The notes under the pieces: generated by a model
Databases searched by the model: none
What the model was told of the DNA's origin: nothing
The model's input: only the letters and a program-made list of their open reading frames with translations
Translations under genes and position numbers: made by a program
In this document: one piece after another, positions 6,649 to 16,418 of the stretch
How positions within the stretch are numbered: the stretch's first letter is position 1
How the letters are laid out: the number at the start of each line of letters is the position of its first letter
Origin: Candidatus Azobacteroides sp.
GTDB lineage: Bacteria > Bacteroidota > Bacteroidia > Bacteroidales > WRGA01
DNA length: 49,293 nucleotides
Assembly: GCA_021201815.1 (NCBI GenBank)
Contig: JAJQEC010000068.1
Coordinates: forward strand, 1-49,293
Direction: 5' to 3'

Positions 6649-8295
6649 ATGACAAAAGAATACATACAGCCTGATTATATATTCGAGGTTAGCTGGGAAG
6701 TATGCAACAAAATCGGCGGAATTTATACCGTACTTTCAACAAAAGCTAAAACTCTTCAGAAAATATATAATCAAAGAACTATTTTTATCGGACCAGATCT
6801 TTCTCAGGAAAATATATATTTTATAGAAGATGCGACGGTTTTTCCCGACTGGTGTGAACATGCACGCATAAAAAACGGATTGAAGGTACGCACCGGTTAT
6901 TGGGACATTCCTGGAAAACCTTACGTGATCTTAATTGACTTTCAATCCTTGTTTCCACAAAAAGACATTTTATATGCCAACATGTGGAAATGGTATAAAG
7001 TAGATTCTCTACATGCCTATGGCGATTATGATGAAGGTTGTATTTTTGCTTTTTCTACTGCGTTGGTAATTGAAAGTTTCTATACCTTTTATAAATTAAG
7101 TGATAAAAAGGTGATCGCCCATTTCAATGAATGGACAACAGGAATGGGAGCACTATATATTAAACAATATTTTCCTGAAATAGGCACCTTATTTACAACA
7201 CATGCCACCTGTATAGGCAGGTCTATAGCCGGCAACAATAAGCCTCTTTACAGCCACCTGGCAAATTATAACGGGGACCAGATGGCACAGGAATTAAACA
7301 TGGTTGCCAAACATTCGCTGGAAAAGCAGACAGCCCACCATGTAGACTGTTTCACAACTGTCAGTGATATAACGGCAAAAGAATGTGAACAATTGCTGGA
7401 ACGTCGTCCGGATGTAGTAGTATTGAACGGTTTTGAAGATAACTTTGTTTCCAAAGGGAAAAATTATAAAATAAAAAGAGAAGAAGCACGCCACAGCTTA
7501 TTATATGTAGCTGAGAATATGCTTGGATACCGACCTTCTTCCGAGACCTTCCTTATCGCAACAAGTGGAAGGTATGAGTATAAAAATAAAGGCATTGATG
7601 TCTTTATTGATGCACTGCACCAGTTAAATATGCAGGAAAATCTGAAGAAAGATGTTATTGCATTTATAATGGTACCAGGATACGTAGATTGTCCAAGAGC
7701 AGATTTACTGGCAAATATGGACAATTCCGTACTTGATGACCCACTCCAGTTTCCGTTTACCACTCACTGGCTGCACGATCAGGAACATGATAATGTATTG
7801 AATCACATTACTTACCGGGGATTTAAAAACCAGCAACAGGATAAAGTTAAAATTATTTTTGTCCCTTCTTATCTGACAGGCTCTGATGGTATTTTCAATA
7901 AATCTTATTATGACCTTTTAATAGGAATGGATGCTACGGTCTTTCCTTCTTACTATGAACCCTGGGGATATACACCGTTGGAAAGTATTGCATTTTCCGT
8001 GCCTACCATAACAACAGATCTGGCAGGATTCGGTTTGTGGGCTCAGAAAGTAAAAGAGGAAGACGGACTGGATTCCGGTGTCGATGTAGTTCATAGAACA
8101 GATTATAATTATTTTGATGTAACAAATGATATTTGCAACCATTTGCAAAAGCTTATCAATGTTTCACAAAAAGAAATGACTTCTATAAGAAAAAATGCAT
8201 TATATATTTCCAATAAAGCTCATTGGGAATTCTTTATACAAAATTATTTATACGCATACGATTTTGCATTAAAACAAAAAAGAAACAGGTATTAA
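6649..8295 (+). CDS. Glycogen synthase, GT3 (eukaryotic-like) family
   Basis: A 548-residue cytosolic glycosyltransferase that elongates alpha-1,4-glucan from nucleotide-glucose. The N-terminal FEVSWEVCNKIGGIYTVLSTKA is the GT3 signature for the donor/acceptor cleft, and YYEPWGYTPLES near residue 435 carries the two conserved glutamates of GT3 enzymes. HFNEWTTGMGAL and TTHATCIGRS also fit. This is the glycogen synthase used by Bacteroidales instead of the GT5 GlgA. It is followed after 12 bases by the glucan phosphorylase gene, so the two form a glycogen synthesis and degradation operon. No branching enzyme is in the window. A degenerate -7 box (CACCTTTG) lies near 6608. Confidence 0.93.
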   Translation: MTKEYIQPDYIFEVSWEVCNKIGGIYTVLSTKAKTLQKIYNQRTIFIGPDLSQENIYFIEDATVFPDWCEHARIKNGLKVRTGYWDIPGKPYVILIDFQSLFPQKDILYANMWKWYKVDSLHAYGDYDEGCIFAFSTALVIESFYTFYKLSDKKVIAHFNEWTTGMGALYIKQYFPEIGTLFTTHATCIGRSIAGNNKPLYSHLANYNGDQMAQELNMVAKHSLEKQTAHHVDCFTTVSDITAKECEQLLERRPDVVVLNGFEDNFVSKGKNYKIKREEARHSLLYVAENMLGYRPSSETFLIATSGRYEYKNKGIDVFIDALHQLNMQENLKKDVIAFIMVPGYVDCPRADLLANMDNSVLDDPLQFPFTTHWLHDQEHDNVLNHITYRGFKNQQQDKVKIIFVPSYLTGSDGIFNKSYYDLLIGMDATVFPSYYEPWGYTPLESIAFSVPTITTDLAGFGLWAQKVKEEDGLDSGVDVVHRTDYNYFDVTNDICNHLQKLINVSQKEMTSIRKNALYISNKAHWEFFIQNYLYAYDFALKQKRNRY

Positions 8296-8307
8296 AATTC
8301 AATAGAT

Positions 8308-10878
8308 ATGAAAGTGAAAGTTAGCAATGTGAATCAACCCGTATGGAAAGATATCATAGTAAAGTCTCAGGTTCCGAAAGAACTGCAGGTACTGGAAGAA
8401 TTATCCTATAATTTATGGTGGGTATGGAATTCCGAAGCAACTAATCTATTCCAGAAAATAAACAGTGAATTATGGAAAGAAAGCGGTCATAATCCGGTTT
8501 TATTCCTTGATAAGGTTAGCTATGAGCGCCTGAAAGAAGTAGTAGGTGACAAGCTACTGATGGATGAGATTAATATTGTATACAGCAAATTCAGAAAATA
8601 CATGGACGTAAGTCCTGACACCAACATTCCTTCTATTGCTTATTTCAGTATGGAATACGGACTGGCAAATATCCTGAAGATATTTTCCGGAGGGCTTGGG
8701 GTATTAGCAGGAGATTATCTGAAAGAAGCAAGTGACTGTCGGGTAGATATGACTGCTGTCGGTTTCCTTTACCGGTACGGATATTTTACCCAGAGCCTTT
8801 CCATGGAAGGCCAGCAAATTGCAAATTATGAATTTCAGAATTTCGGACAATTACCGGTTGAGCAGGTATTAAATCCGGATGGGAGTAATTTTATCCTGGA
8901 AGTTCCTTATCCGGACCGTATTGTGTATGCCAACATCTGGAAAGTAAATGTCGGACGTATTTCTTTATATCTGATGGATACGGATATGAACATGAACAGT
9001 GAATTTGACCGTTCCATTACTCATCATTTATATGGTGGAGACTGGGAAAACCGGATGAAACAGGAGTATCTTCTTGGAATCGGAGGTATCCTGCTGTTAA
9101 ACAAATTAGGAATCAAAAAAGATGTATATCATTGCAATGAAGGACATGCTGCCCTGATTAATGTACAACGTCTTGTTGATTATATCCGGAATGAAGGACT
9201 GACATTTGACCAGGCTCTTGAAATAGTACGCGCCTCCTCCTTGTATACTGTCCATACTCCTGTTCCGGCAGGACATGATAGCTTTGATGAATCCCTTTTC
9301 CTTAAATACATGCATAAATTTTCGGAAAAACTGGGTATTAGTGCCAGTGACCTTATGGATATGGGTAGAGAAAACCCGGGAACAAATGAAAAATTCTCCA
9401 TGAGTGTATTTGCCTGCAATACTTGTCAGGAAGTCAATGGAGTAAGCTGGTTACATGGGAAAGTATCGCAAAAAATATTCCAGCCTATCTGGAAAGGATA
9501 TAGTCCTGATGAACTACATGTAAGCTATGTAACAAATGGAGTACACATGCCTACATGGACAGCATCCGAATGGAAACAGCTATATTCGGAAAATTTCAGC
9601 AAAGACTGGATGTCCGATCAGTCAAATAAAAGGATCTGGGAAGCTATTTACAATGTACCGGATGAAAAAATATGGGAAACCCGTCAGACATTAAAGAAAA
9701 AGCTACTGGATTACATTATAGTGCAATTTAAAGATGGATGGTTAAAAAATCAGGGAGATCCGTCCCGTATCATTTCTATTCTTGAGCAGATAAATCTGAA
9801 TGCACTCCTTATTGGTTTCGGTCGACGTTTTGCCACATACAAACGTGCACACTTATTGTTTACAGATCTGGAAAGATTATCTAAAATTGTTAATAATCCT
9901 CATTATCCGGTTCAATTTATTTTTACAGGGAAAGCGCATCCTGCCGATGGTGAAGGACAGGCACTGATTAAAAATATCATTGAAATTTCCTGCAGACCGG
10001 AGTTTTTAGGAAAAATTATTTTCCTGGAAAATTATGATATGCGTCTGGCAAAAAGGTTAATATCCGGAGTCGATATCTGGTTAAATACCCCTACTCGTCC
10101 GCTTGAGGCCTCAGGAACTTCCGGACAGAAAGCCGAAATGAATGGAGTATTGAACTTCTCGGTTCTTGACGGCTGGTGGTACGAAGGATATGTAAAAGGT
10201 GCAGGATGGGCGCTGACTGATAAAATTACATATGAAAATAATGATTATCAGGACCAATTGGATGCCGTAACAATCTACGAAATGCTGGAAAATCAGATTG
10301 TACCTTTATTTTATGCTAAAAATAGCAAAGGATACTCCCCTGAATGGATCCAATACATTAAGAATTCTATTGCACAAATTGCTCCTATTTATACAACCAA
10401 ACGAATGCTGGACGATTATATTGACCGTTTCTACAATAAATTGTCAGAGCGTTCCAAAGCATTAAAAGCAAATTCTTTTGCTAAAGCAAAAGAAATTGCA
10501 GCCTGGAAAGAAATGGTAGCAGAAAAGTGGGATACAATTAAAGTAGTTTCTATCTTAGAAGTTACGGGAGCAGATCACCATAATCTGGTTTCAGGACAGG
10601 AATATCCGATTGAAGCTGTGATAGATAAAGGAGAAATAACAGATTATTGCCTGGGACTGGAAATGGTAGTAGTATCTACAGACCAGAATGATAGTAATAA
10701 AACAAATATTGTATCAATCTCTGAGTTTGATCTGGTAAAAACAGAAAATAACTTAATGTATTTCAAATTAGACTTTGAAGAACAATATGGAGGAGCCTTC
10801 AAATACTCCTTCCGAATCTTCCTGAAAAATCCGGATCTTCCTCACAGGATGGATATGAGTTATGTATTATGGGTATAA
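8308..10878 (+). CDS. glgP: Alpha-glucan (glycogen) phosphorylase
   Basis: An 856-residue GT35 enzyme releasing glucose 1-phosphate from glycogen or maltodextrins with pyridoxal phosphate. The family pattern is clear: [26 protein letters not shown] near the N-terminus, HCNEGHAAL, the active-site stretch [17 protein letters not shown] with the PLP lysine, and [12 protein letters not shown]. It belongs to the shorter GlgP-like branch with an N-terminal DUF3417-type region ([16 protein letters not shown]). It lies 12 bases after the glycogen synthase gene and is followed by a strong terminator. The overlap of catalytic roles suggests regulated glycogen turnover. Confidence 0.94.
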   Translation: MKVKVSNVNQPVWKDIIVKSQVPKELQVLEELSYNLWWVWNSEATNLFQKINSELWKESGHNPVLFLDKVSYERLKEVVGDKLLMDEINIVYSKFRKYMDVSPDTNIPSIAYFSMEYGLANILKIFSGGLGVLAGDYLKEASDCRVDMTAVGFLYRYGYFTQSLSMEGQQIANYEFQNFGQLPVEQVLNPDGSNFILEVPYPDRIVYANIWKVNVGRISLYLMDTDMNMNSEFDRSITHHLYGGDWENRMKQEYLLGIGGILLLNKLGIKKDVYHCNEGHAALINVQRLVDYIRNEGLTFDQALEIVRASSLYTVHTPVPAGHDSFDESLFLKYMHKFSEKLGISASDLMDMGRENPGTNEKFSMSVFACNTCQEVNGVSWLHGKVSQKIFQPIWKGYSPDELHVSYVTNGVHMPTWTASEWKQLYSENFSKDWMSDQSNKRIWEAIYNVPDEKIWETRQTLKKKLLDYIIVQFKDGWLKNQGDPSRIISILEQINLNALLIGFGRRFATYKRAHLLFTDLERLSKIVNNPHYPVQFIFTGKAHPADGEGQALIKNIIEISCRPEFLGKIIFLENYDMRLAKRLISGVDIWLNTPTRPLEASGTSGQKAEMNGVLNFSVLDGWWYEGYVKGAGWALTDKITYENNDYQDQLDAVTIYEMLENQIVPLFYAKNSKGYSPEWIQYIKNSIAQIAPIYTTKRMLDDYIDRFYNKLSERSKALKANSFAKAKEIAAWKEMVAEKWDTIKVVSILEVTGADHHNLVSGQEYPIEAVIDKGEITDYCLGLEMVVVSTDQNDSNKTNIVSISEFDLVKTENNLMYFKLDFEEQYGGAFKYSFRIFLKNPDLPHRMDMSYVLWV

Positions 10879-10895
10879 GCCATAAATAAACTAAT

Positions 10896-10934
10896 AAAAA
10901 AGGAGCTTATTTAATAAATTAAGCTCCTTTTTTA
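10896..10934. terminator. Bidirectional terminator after glgP
   Basis: AGGAGCTTA pairs with TAAGCTCCT around a 10-base loop; A-run on the left, T-run on the right. It serves glgP and the converging yqgE locus. Confidence 0.8.
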
Positions 10935-10978
10935 ATTTTTTTATCAGGAATATTTTTCCCGATCTACTTTCTTTTCTA

Positions 10979-11581
10979 TTAATTCAAATAAGGACTTTTC
11001 GGATAATTAACCCATTTCCTATATTCATCTTCTAATGCTAAAAGAGAAGTTTTCCATAATTCATCATCTTTTCCTTCAAATAAATCTTTCTGGTTTAACT
11101 TACTTACCAACTAGGTGTTTTCTTTTATTTCTTCCTCCAGTTGTCCGGAAGTCCAACCTGAATAGCCCAAGAAAAATTTAATTTTTCCTTCTACCGGATT
11201 TTCGTTATTTATGTAATCACAGATCGTGTCAAAATTTCCATTCATATAAATTTCCTTATAAATATGTAAGGAATCAGGCAATATATCACCTAATGTATGT
11301 AGAAAAAATAATTTATCGCTCCCGACGGGACCTCCAAGAAAAACCGGGATTTCTTTTCCGGTTTTTATTCCGGGAAAGAAACTACTTAAGAAGATACCGG
11401 TAGGCTTATTAAGGATAAAGCCCATGGAACCTTCTTCCTCATTATGGCTGGTTAGCATTATTACAGAACGCTGAAAACAGACCTCACTCAGAAAAGGTTC
11501 CGATATAAGGGTACAACCCTTTTTAGAAGCAACCCCATTATGAAGTATTTTAAATCTATCATTTCCGGCGTTTGTTTTCAT
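10979..11581 (-). pseudogene. yqgE: YqgE/AlgH family protein interrupted by an in-frame amber codon
   Basis: The gene encodes a UPF0301 protein (ISEPFL, RSVIMLTSHNEEEGSMGFIL, FLGGPVGSDKLFFLHTLGD, FFLGYSGWTSGQLEEEIKENT). The reading frame meets TAG at 11111-11113, leaving 156 residues. In the same frame after it are 43 more codons (LVSKLNQKDLFEGKDDELWK ... RKWVNYPKSPYLN) ending at TAA 10979-10981, which match the usual C-terminus of the family. The stop sits where YqgE proteins have a conserved tryptophan (ENTW), so it is one base away from TGG. It is either a nonsense mutation, a sequencing error or readthrough. TAG also ends the PorE-like gene at 17342, so amber is an ordinary stop here. The molecular role of YqgE is not established. 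Confidence 0.85.
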
Positions 11582-11759
11582 AATACATCATACATTAAAT
11601 TGGTAATGGTTCTTTTTCTTCTTAAAAGTGTAGCAATTTAAATATAATAATTCTAAAAAAAAAGTTTTTCTTATCAAATAGAATTAATAAAATGAAAATA
11701 ATTCCTTAAAAGGCTACCTTATAATTAAATTTTTATTTCCCAGTTATATTATATACCTT

Positions 11760-12455
11760 CTACAAAAAATCATTTAATAAAATATCTTTCATTTGCTTCA
11801 TTCCTTCCGAAGCTCCTTTAGCAATAACAAACAATTTATCAGAAACCATATAAGCCGGATTTGGATCTATGAGAAAAACCGGAACTTTTCTTTTCGCATA
11901 ATGTACAAGGCTGGCAGCCGGATACACCTGCATAGAAGTTCCTATAATAATCAGTATATCTGCAGTTTTTACAATTCTTATTGCCTCTTCAATTGCCGGA
12001 ACCGACTCTCCGAACCATACAATATGAGGCCTTAACTGAAACCCATTGGGACATTTATCTCCTACATTAATATCCGACTTATTGGGATCAACGTCATATA
12101 TTTCCTCTCCTGCTCCACAGGAACGAACCTTCATTAACTCTCCATGCAAATGTAATATCTTTGTACTTCCGGCTCTTTCATGAAGATTATCTACATTCTG
12201 TGTAATAATTTCCACATCAAAGTATGCTTCTAATTCCGCAAGTAATTTATGACCATTATTAGGTTTAGCTCCCAGAAGCTGTCTTCTTCTCTGATTGTAA
12301 AATTCAAGAACTAATTCCGGATTTTTGTGCCAGCCTTCCGGAGTTGCTACATCCTCCACTTTATATTCTTCCCAAAGTCCCCCGGAATCCCTGAAGGTAG
12401 CAATTCCGCTTTCCGCACTCATGCCGGCACCTGTTAATACAACTATCTTTTTCAT
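11760..12455 (-). CDS. cobB: NAD-dependent protein deacylase (sirtuin)
   Basis: A 231-residue Sir2-family enzyme that removes acyl groups from lysines using NAD. It has the Rossmann motif GAGMSAESGI at the N-terminus, TQNVDNLHERAG, catalytic HLHG, and GTSMQVYPAASL. The Y-x-x-R pair in FYNQRR fits class III sirtuins (SIRT5/CobB-like) that prefer succinyl or malonyl groups. The zinc-binding region keeps only isolated cysteines (RSCGAG, DKCPNG) and not two CxxC pairs, so zinc is probably absent, as I recall for other Bacteroidales members. A -7 box on the minus strand (TATATTTG, 12521-12528) precedes it. It stands alone, divergent from the SDR gene. Confidence 0.9.
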   Translation of the reverse strand: MKKIVVLTGAGMSAESGIATFRDSGGLWEEYKVEDVATPEGWHKNPELVLEFYNQRRRQLLGAKPNNGHKLLAELEAYFDVEIITQNVDNLHERAGSTKILHLHGELMKVRSCGAGEEIYDVDPNKSDINVGDKCPNGFQLRPHIVWFGESVPAIEEAIRIVKTADILIIIGTSMQVYPAASLVHYAKRKVPVFLIDPNPAYMVSDKLFVIAKGASEGMKQMKDILLNDFL

Positions 12456-12520
12456 ATTGTGTCAGTTACATTCCTACCATTTCATGAAAAGAATAGGATT
12501 GGAATCCATTAACCTATATA

Positions 12521-12528
12521 CAAATATA
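12521..12528 (-). promoter_or_regulatory. Sirtuin gene -7 box
   Basis: The minus strand reads TATATTTG, a match to TAnnTTTG, about 65 bases before the ATG at 12455. Confidence 0.45.
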
Positions 12529-12686
12529 GCTTTTTTCACAAAAAAGACAGTGAGAAAACAAAATAATAAAAATATTTATTATATTTATCACTGAAAAAAG
12601 GTTAGAAAAAGATCCTGTTCCTCATTATACTTACCTGAATAAGAAATATACTTATCTACAATAATTTTTTCTTAAGTACTAACCTG

Positions 12687-12694
12687 TAAATTTG
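12687..12694 (+). promoter_or_regulatory. SDR gene -7 box, probably giving a leaderless mRNA
   Basis: TAAATTTG ends 5 bases before the ATG at 12700. With the usual distance from this box to the start site, transcription would begin at or very near the start codon. Confidence 0.5.
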
Positions 12695-12699
12695 CAATT

Positions 12700-13455
12700 A
12701 TGAAACTTTTAGAAGGAAAAACAGCTATTGTAAGCGGTGGCGGATCAGGCTTCGGAAGAGCCATGTCTCTCCTATATGCAGCAGAAGGAGCCTCTGTTGC
12801 AGTTTCAGATATCGATACGGAAAAAGGAGAAGAAACCGTAGAAGAAATACTGAAAAACGGAGGGAAAGGGATTTTTATAAAAGCAGATGTTTCACAACCG
12901 GAAGAAAATGCAAAAACTGTTCAATGTACAGTCAGTCACTTCGGAAAGCTGGATATTGCTTTTAATAACGCCGGAATAGGAGGAGCAAGTGCGTCACTTG
13001 CTGATTATCCGATTGAAGCATGGGATAAAATCATTAGAATCAATCTTTCCGGTGTTTTTTATGGTATGCATTACCAGATTCCCGAAATGCTCAAACAAGG
13101 TGGAGGAGTGATTGTAAATATGGCGTCTATTCTTGGACAAGTCGGTTTTGCAGGAGCATGCGGATACGTAGCTGCAAAGCACGGAGTAGTCGGACTGACC
13201 AAAAACGTAGCGCTGGAATACGGAATGCTGGGAATAAGAGCAAATGCTGTAGGACCGGGTTTCGTAGAAACAAACCTTACCCGGAATCTGATGGAAGAGA
13301 AAGAAGCCTATGACTTTCTGGTTGCCAAGCATCCTATGGGAAGATTAGGAAAAGTAGAAGAAATTGTAGACCTTGTGTTATGGCTAAGCAGTGACAGAGC
13401 CTCCTTTTGCAACGGCGGATATTATACTGTAGACGGCGGATATCTGGCAAAGTAA
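12700..13455 (+). CDS. SDR family NAD(P)-dependent oxidoreductase
   Basis: A 251-residue classical short-chain dehydrogenase. It has the cofactor motif GGGSGFGRA (residues 13-21), NNAG, catalytic serine in MASILG, Y156 and K160 in YVAAK, and the C-terminal VDGGY. An acidic residue after the second strand (VSDID) suggests NAD preference. Overall it resembles glucose 1-dehydrogenase/LinC-type SDRs, but the substrate cannot be told. Start ATG 12700 fits the family N-terminus (LLEGKTAIVSGG). It is monocistronic, divergent from the sirtuin gene, with a -7 box so close that the mRNA may lack a leader. Confidence 0.9.
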   Translation: MKLLEGKTAIVSGGGSGFGRAMSLLYAAEGASVAVSDIDTEKGEETVEEILKNGGKGIFIKADVSQPEENAKTVQCTVSHFGKLDIAFNNAGIGGASASLADYPIEAWDKIIRINLSGVFYGMHYQIPEMLKQGGGVIVNMASILGQVGFAGACGYVAAKHGVVGLTKNVALEYGMLGIRANAVGPGFVETNLTRNLMEEKEAYDFLVAKHPMGRLGKVEEIVDLVLWLSSDRASFCNGGYYTVDGGYLAK

Positions 13456-13753
13456 AAGATAAAATGGGAAATAGTATTTTTTAAACGACAATAAATTTTT
13501 TCACTTTTTCATACATAAGGATGTTTTTTCATTTATTGTCCGATAAGAAATAAAAATTAAATTAAAACAAATTACATGATGAAACATTTTATATTTAAGC
13601 AATAATATTATATGAAAAATACTCTACATTCCCCGATGTAAAGGGGAAAAAAGAAACCTTAAAAACTTCAAAAACATCCGATTTTCGCTATGGTATTTTC
13701 ATTAATTATTTATCTTTGTTGCTAAAGCTTCAATCTATAAATTAATAACAACT
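13456..13753. other. Intergenic region with a long inverted repeat
   Basis: CGACAATAAA at 13486-13495 is mirrored by TTTATTGTCCG at 13532-13542, with one mismatch in the outer pair. No T-run follows, so a terminator is doubtful. A -7 box TATCTTTG lies at 13711-13718 before the gene at 13754. Otherwise nothing stands out. Confidence 0.4.
13711..13718 (+). promoter_or_regulatory. Promoter -7 box of the TPR lipoprotein gene
   Basis: TATCTTTG matches TAnnTTTG, 35 bases before the ATG at 13754. Confidence 0.5.
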
Positions 13754-15451
13754 ATGACTAAAAAACTCTTTTACTTTGCACTTTTTTTGTTCTGCCTGGG
13801 AGGACTCTCATCATGCAGCAAAAAAATGAATCCGCTTTCTGCAGATTATTTTTCCGTAACTCCACAACCACTGGAGGTAATAGGTAATAAAATTGATGTA
13901 ACTATTGCCGGCAACATTCCACCTAAGTATTTTAAAAAGAATGCGACACTTAGTATTACACCGATCTTAAGGTACAGCTACGGAGAAGTAGCGGGTGAGA
14001 CCTTTGTTTATCAGGGAGAAAGTGTACAAGGGAATAACCAAACCATATCTTATGATAGAGGAGGCAATATCAATATGGTTACTTCCTTTGATTATAAACC
14101 GGAACTGGCTTATTGTGAATTATATCTGAAAGTAAAAAGTACCATAAAAGGTAAAACTGCCGAAATGCCGATGGTAAAAATCGGAGAAGGAGTCATAGCC
14201 ACTTCTACGATAAGCTCTCCCTTGGCTGAGGCTCCTGCCATTGCTCCTGATAAATTCCAACGGATTATAAAAGAAAGACGGGATGCCAGTATTATGTTCC
14301 TTATAGAACAGGCAAATCTTCGTCCTTCCGAATTAAACAAATCAGAAATAAGAGAACTGCAGAATACATTAGAAAATGCCGTAAGGTCGGAAAATCAACG
14401 GATTGCCGAAGTGGAAATATCTTCCTATGCTTCTCCGGATGGTGGTATCGAATTAAATGAAAAATTAGCCGCTAACAGAGAAAAGAATACGGTAGAGTAT
14501 ATGCAGAAAGAATTTTCAAAAAATTCGATCTATGCTCCACTTGATGCTCATTTCACCGCTCAGGACTGGGAAGGATTCAAAGAACTGGTAGAAAGATCAA
14601 ATATACAGGATAAAGACATTATTTTACGTGTTTTGTCTATGTATTCCGACCCGGAAAGAAGAGAACAGGAAATCAAAAATATTTCCACTACATACCAGAA
14701 TCTTGCAGAAGAAGTTTTACCTCAGCTAAGACGCTCCCGTCTGACAGCTACAATCGAAATAATCGGCAAATCGGATGCTGAGATTTCTTCACTGGCAGCC
14801 AATAACCCGAAAGCGTTAAATGTAGAAGAATTATTATATGCTGCCACCTTGGAAAAAACAGATGATGACAGAGCAATGGTATACCGTACTGCTATCGATT
14901 TATATCCCAATGATGCCCGCGGCTATAACAACCTGGGAGTATTATTATACAGAAACGGAGATATTGAAGAAGCAAAAGATATGTTTGCAAGGGCATTAAG
15001 AATGGATCCTTCTTCTCCAGAAGTAAATATGAATAGCGGTCTGATTGCTTTATTAAATGGAAATACAACGGATGCACAGGCTTACTTCGGAAAATCGGCA
15101 GGTGTTCCTGAATTGAATTCTGTAATGGGCTTGTTATATACTCAAAATGGAAATTATACACAAGCTGTCAATTCATTCGGGGAAACCAAAAGTAATAATG
15201 CAGCTATTGCCCAAATCCTTGCTAAGGATTACAATAAAGCCCGCATGACTTTATCTTCCATTCCGAATCCGAATGCAACTACTGATTATTTAATGGCTAT
15301 TGTAGGCGCAAGGACAAACAATTCTTCCGTAGTTATAAATAGTCTCAGAGATGCTATTGCCAAAGATCCTTCTATGGCAAATAAAGCAAAAACAGACATG
15401 GAATTCTACAAATATTTCAAAAATGAAGCATTCGAAGCTTTAGTTAAATAA
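13754..15451 (+). CDS. TPR lipoprotein with OmpA-like domain
   Basis: A 565-residue envelope lipoprotein: signal MTKKLFYFALFLFCLGG ending at SSC. Residues 30-130 form a beta-rich N-terminal region. Residues 190-330 contain an OmpA-like segment (VEISSYASPDGGIELNEKLAANRE), the kind that contacts peptidoglycan. TPR repeats follow from about 375 (YPNDARGYNNLGVLLYRNGD; RALRMDPSSPEVNMNSGLIA). This architecture is widespread and abundant in Bacteroidales, where it is thought to anchor outer-membrane components to the cell wall; the exact role is unknown. It is monocistronic with a good -7 box and a near-perfect terminator, fitting a highly expressed single gene. Confidence 0.85.
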   Translation: MTKKLFYFALFLFCLGGLSSCSKKMNPLSADYFSVTPQPLEVIGNKIDVTIAGNIPPKYFKKNATLSITPILRYSYGEVAGETFVYQGESVQGNNQTISYDRGGNINMVTSFDYKPELAYCELYLKVKSTIKGKTAEMPMVKIGEGVIATSTISSPLAEAPAIAPDKFQRIIKERRDASIMFLIEQANLRPSELNKSEIRELQNTLENAVRSENQRIAEVEISSYASPDGGIELNEKLAANREKNTVEYMQKEFSKNSIYAPLDAHFTAQDWEGFKELVERSNIQDKDIILRVLSMYSDPERREQEIKNISTTYQNLAEEVLPQLRRSRLTATIEIIGKSDAEISSLAANNPKALNVEELLYAATLEKTDDDRAMVYRTAIDLYPNDARGYNNLGVLLYRNGDIEEAKDMFARALRMDPSSPEVNMNSGLIALLNGNTTDAQAYFGKSAGVPELNSVMGLLYTQNGNYTQAVNSFGETKSNNAAIAQILAKDYNKARMTLSSIPNPNATTDYLMAIVGARTNNSSVVINSLRDAIAKDPSMANKAKTDMEFYKYFKNEAFEALVK

Positions 15452-15500
15452 TTAACTAACTGTTAGTTATTAAATATTTTATTTTAATCTATAAAAACGA

Positions 15501-15533
15501 AAAACTCCTGGCTTGAGCCAGGAGTTTTTTATT
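15501..15533. terminator. Terminator after the TPR lipoprotein gene
   Basis: CTCCTGGCT (15505-15513) pairs perfectly with AGCCAGGAG (15516-15524) around a very tight loop, flanked by A4 and T6. Confidence 0.9.
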
Positions 15534-15658
15534 TATGAGAATTACTATATTGTTATTTCTTTTTCTATTCTTTTATCCGGAATTCATTCATTAGAGATGA
15601 CTATATAATTTTAAGAAAATATTTATAGGAAATAACCTTCTAGGATATTCTTTATCCA

Positions 15659-15748
15659 ATGGAAAGAAGCAAATATATTTTCCTTAGGTCGGAAAATTAT
15701 ACCGAATTTAAAGATGTTTTTAAAGAAAGAGCGAATGAGGAAAAATAA
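15659..15748 (+). CDS. Possible 29-residue small protein
   Basis: ATG at 15659 opens a frame of 29 codons (MERSKYIFLRSENYTEFKDV followed by a charged end) closing at TAA. Composition looks protein-like and it lies in a gene-free gap, but there is no clear promoter and it could be chance or a remnant. The 3' end overlaps the inverted repeat at 15734-15768. Confidence 0.2.
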   Translation: MERSKYIFLRSENYTEFKDVFKERANEEK

Positions 15749-15803
15749 TGATGAGACTGTTCCTCATTATAAAAAATCTTTAAACAAAAAATCAAACCCC
15801 GGA

Positions 15804-15838
15804 TAAAAAAAGCTGCATCTTGTAATAAGATACAGCTT
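15804..15838 (-). terminator. Terminator of the thyA-folA operon
   Basis: On the minus strand AAGCTGTATCTT and AAGATGCAGCTT pair around a 5-base loop, followed by a T-run ending near 15804. Confidence 0.8.
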
Positions 15839-15867
15839 CTGAAATATTTTATAATAACTTTTACCTG

Positions 15868-16365
15868 TTACTTTTTTCTTACATATTTATATATAGTATA
15901 ATCATAGGCATGGCTTTCATCTGCTCTGTGTTCTTCTTTTTCTACTTCCTGCCATTGAGAAAAATCAATTTCCGGGAAAAATGTATCTGCATCCGGAAAA
16001 ATATGGTGAACGCGGGTAAGATATAAGGTATCGGCCATAGGAAGTGCCTGCCTGTAAACCAATGCCCCTCCGATCATGAAAACTTCCTCCTCCTTTTCAC
16101 AAAGAGTTAGTGCCTCCTTAATGGAAGTACATGCAAATACATTATCAATAATAGCTTCAGGCACTCCGGTTAATACGACATTTTTCCGATTAGGCAAAGC
16201 ACCGGCAGGTAAAGACTCAAAGGTACGGCGTCCCATAATGATAGCATGTCCGGAAGTTATTTTTTTAAAATTCTTAAGGTCATAGGGCAAATGCCAAAGC
16301 AGTTGCTTATTTTTTCCGATCGCGTTGTTTTCATCAACTGCAACGATGATGGATATTTTTTGCAT
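15868..16365 (-). CDS. folA: Dihydrofolate reductase
   Basis: A 165-residue cytosolic enzyme reducing dihydrofolate to tetrahydrofolate with NADPH. It has IIVAVDENNAIGKNKQLLWHLPYDLKNF, including the substrate-binding acidic residue after LPY, then IIMGRRTFESL for NADPH and MIGGALVYRQAL. Length is normal. It follows thyA by 53 bases on the same strand. Thymidylate synthase oxidises methylene-tetrahydrofolate to dihydrofolate, so this pair regenerates the cofactor. A terminator lies 30 bases downstream. Confidence 0.96.
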   Translation of the reverse strand: MQKISIIVAVDENNAIGKNKQLLWHLPYDLKNFKKITSGHAIIMGRRTFESLPAGALPNRKNVVLTGVPEAIIDNVFACTSIKEALTLCEKEEEVFMIGGALVYRQALPMADTLYLTRVHHIFPDADTFFPEIDFSQWQEVEKEEHRADESHAYDYTIYKYVRKK

Positions 16366-16418
16366 GGCTGGTACTGATTTTAATTAATAAAATATAGTTG
16401 TGTTGTGATTAGGTCTTT

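Larger units (their letters stand above)
15534..15867. other. Intergenic gap between converging genes
   Basis: It contains a possible 29-codon open frame at 15659-15748, an inverted repeat AATGAGGAA/TTCCTCATT (15734-15742 with 15760-15768) and the folA terminator (15804-15838). I see no RNA gene. Confidence 0.4.

Noticed and set aside
11111-11113. TAG recoding (pyrrolysine or amber reassignment)
   Set aside because: TAG ends the PorE-like gene at 17342-17344 normally, and the YqgE position is a conserved tryptophan one base from TAG, so a mutation explains it better.
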